NCBI GenBank assembly: GCA_937958105.1
Contig: CALFXJ010000027.1
Location: forward strand, 1 to 15,135
Length of the DNA: 15,135 nucleotides
From: an uncultured Cellvibrio sp.
GTDB lineage: Bacteria; Pseudomonadota; Gammaproteobacteria; Pseudomonadales; Cellvibrionaceae
Direction: 5' to 3'
The notes beneath the pieces are model-generated. The model was not told the DNA's origin, made no database searches, and saw only the letters and a list, made by a program, of their open reading frames with translations. The position numbers and the translations under genes were made by a program. Below, one piece after another: positions 15,076 to 15,135 of this stretch. How positions within the stretch are numbered: the first letter of the stretch is position 1; each line of letters starts with the position of its first letter.

Positions 15076-15135
15076 ATGTCTGTCCCTCCAGCGCAATACC
15101 ATATCCTTGCCGGTAGAACGGCAGGTACTAAAGTC
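15076..15135 (+). CDS. 5' end of a downstream gene (partial, unidentified)
   Basis: ATG at 15076 follows AAGGGAG (15061-15067) at 8-base spacing, the best ribosome site in the window. It opens 20 codons (MSVPPAQYHILAGRTAGTKV) to the window edge with no stop. These residues do not look like a signal peptide, so a TpsB transporter starting here would be unexpected, though a later internal start cannot be excluded. The family cannot be told from 20 residues. It lies downstream of the tpsA terminator-like hairpin, so it is either separately transcribed or expressed by read-through. Confidence 0.65.
   Translation, partial: MSVPPAQYHILAGRTAGTKV

Overview
The window looks like chromosome of a Gram-negative bacterium, most likely a gammaproteobacterium. 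Support comes from an outer-membrane-type lipoprotein carrying a Gly-rich linker and Ig-like repeats, and from a giant two-partner-secretion exoprotein (TpsA, filamentous-haemagglutinin type). Coding density is high, Shine-Dalgarno sites are ordinary and base composition is mixed. A marine or cellulolytic group such as Cellvibrionales would fit the style of the lipoprotein and exoprotein, but that is a guess. No rRNA, tRNA, insertion sequence, integrase or CRISPR array was seen.

Layout. (1) Bases 1-81 may be the 3' end of an upstream gene. (2) Bases 136-3081 hold three plus-strand genes of unknown function. The first two are separated by 11 bases and look translationally coupled. The first and third share a recognisable central pattern and each ends in a hydrophobic tail, so they are probably diverged relatives flanking an unrelated middle gene. 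The arrangement recalls effector/immunity clusters, but nothing in the sequence proves that. (3) Bases 3381-4994 encode a lipoprotein: lipobox, poly-Gly linker, two Ig-like domains and a six-repeat beta-propeller. Its GC content drops sharply between the Ig half and the propeller half. (4) Bases 4995-5633 are a long intergenic region with no convincing gene but several inverted repeats: a GNRA-capped hairpin, a small start codon whose ribosome site sits in a hairpin, a nested stem-loop, and an operator-like palindrome 120 bases ahead of the next gene. (5) Bases 5634-14954 are one uninterrupted 3106-codon tpsA gene. (6) A strong terminator hairpin follows, then the first 20 codons of another gene with its own good ribosome site.

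The TpsA protein dominates the window. It has a signal peptide, a haemagglutination/TPS domain with the NPNG motif, a long beta-helix, a central module of nine irregular repeats mixing a Trp motif with RTX-like Gly/Asp turns (residues about 1420-2317), a second very regular beta-helix, and a conserved-looking LLPxDQ tail. It should be exported by Sec and then across the outer membrane by a TpsB partner. No TpsB gene is visible in the window. The most useful leads are the hybrid TPS/RTX-like repeat architecture, the possible kinship of the first and third genes, the mosaic lipoprotein gene and the structured leader region ahead of tpsA.
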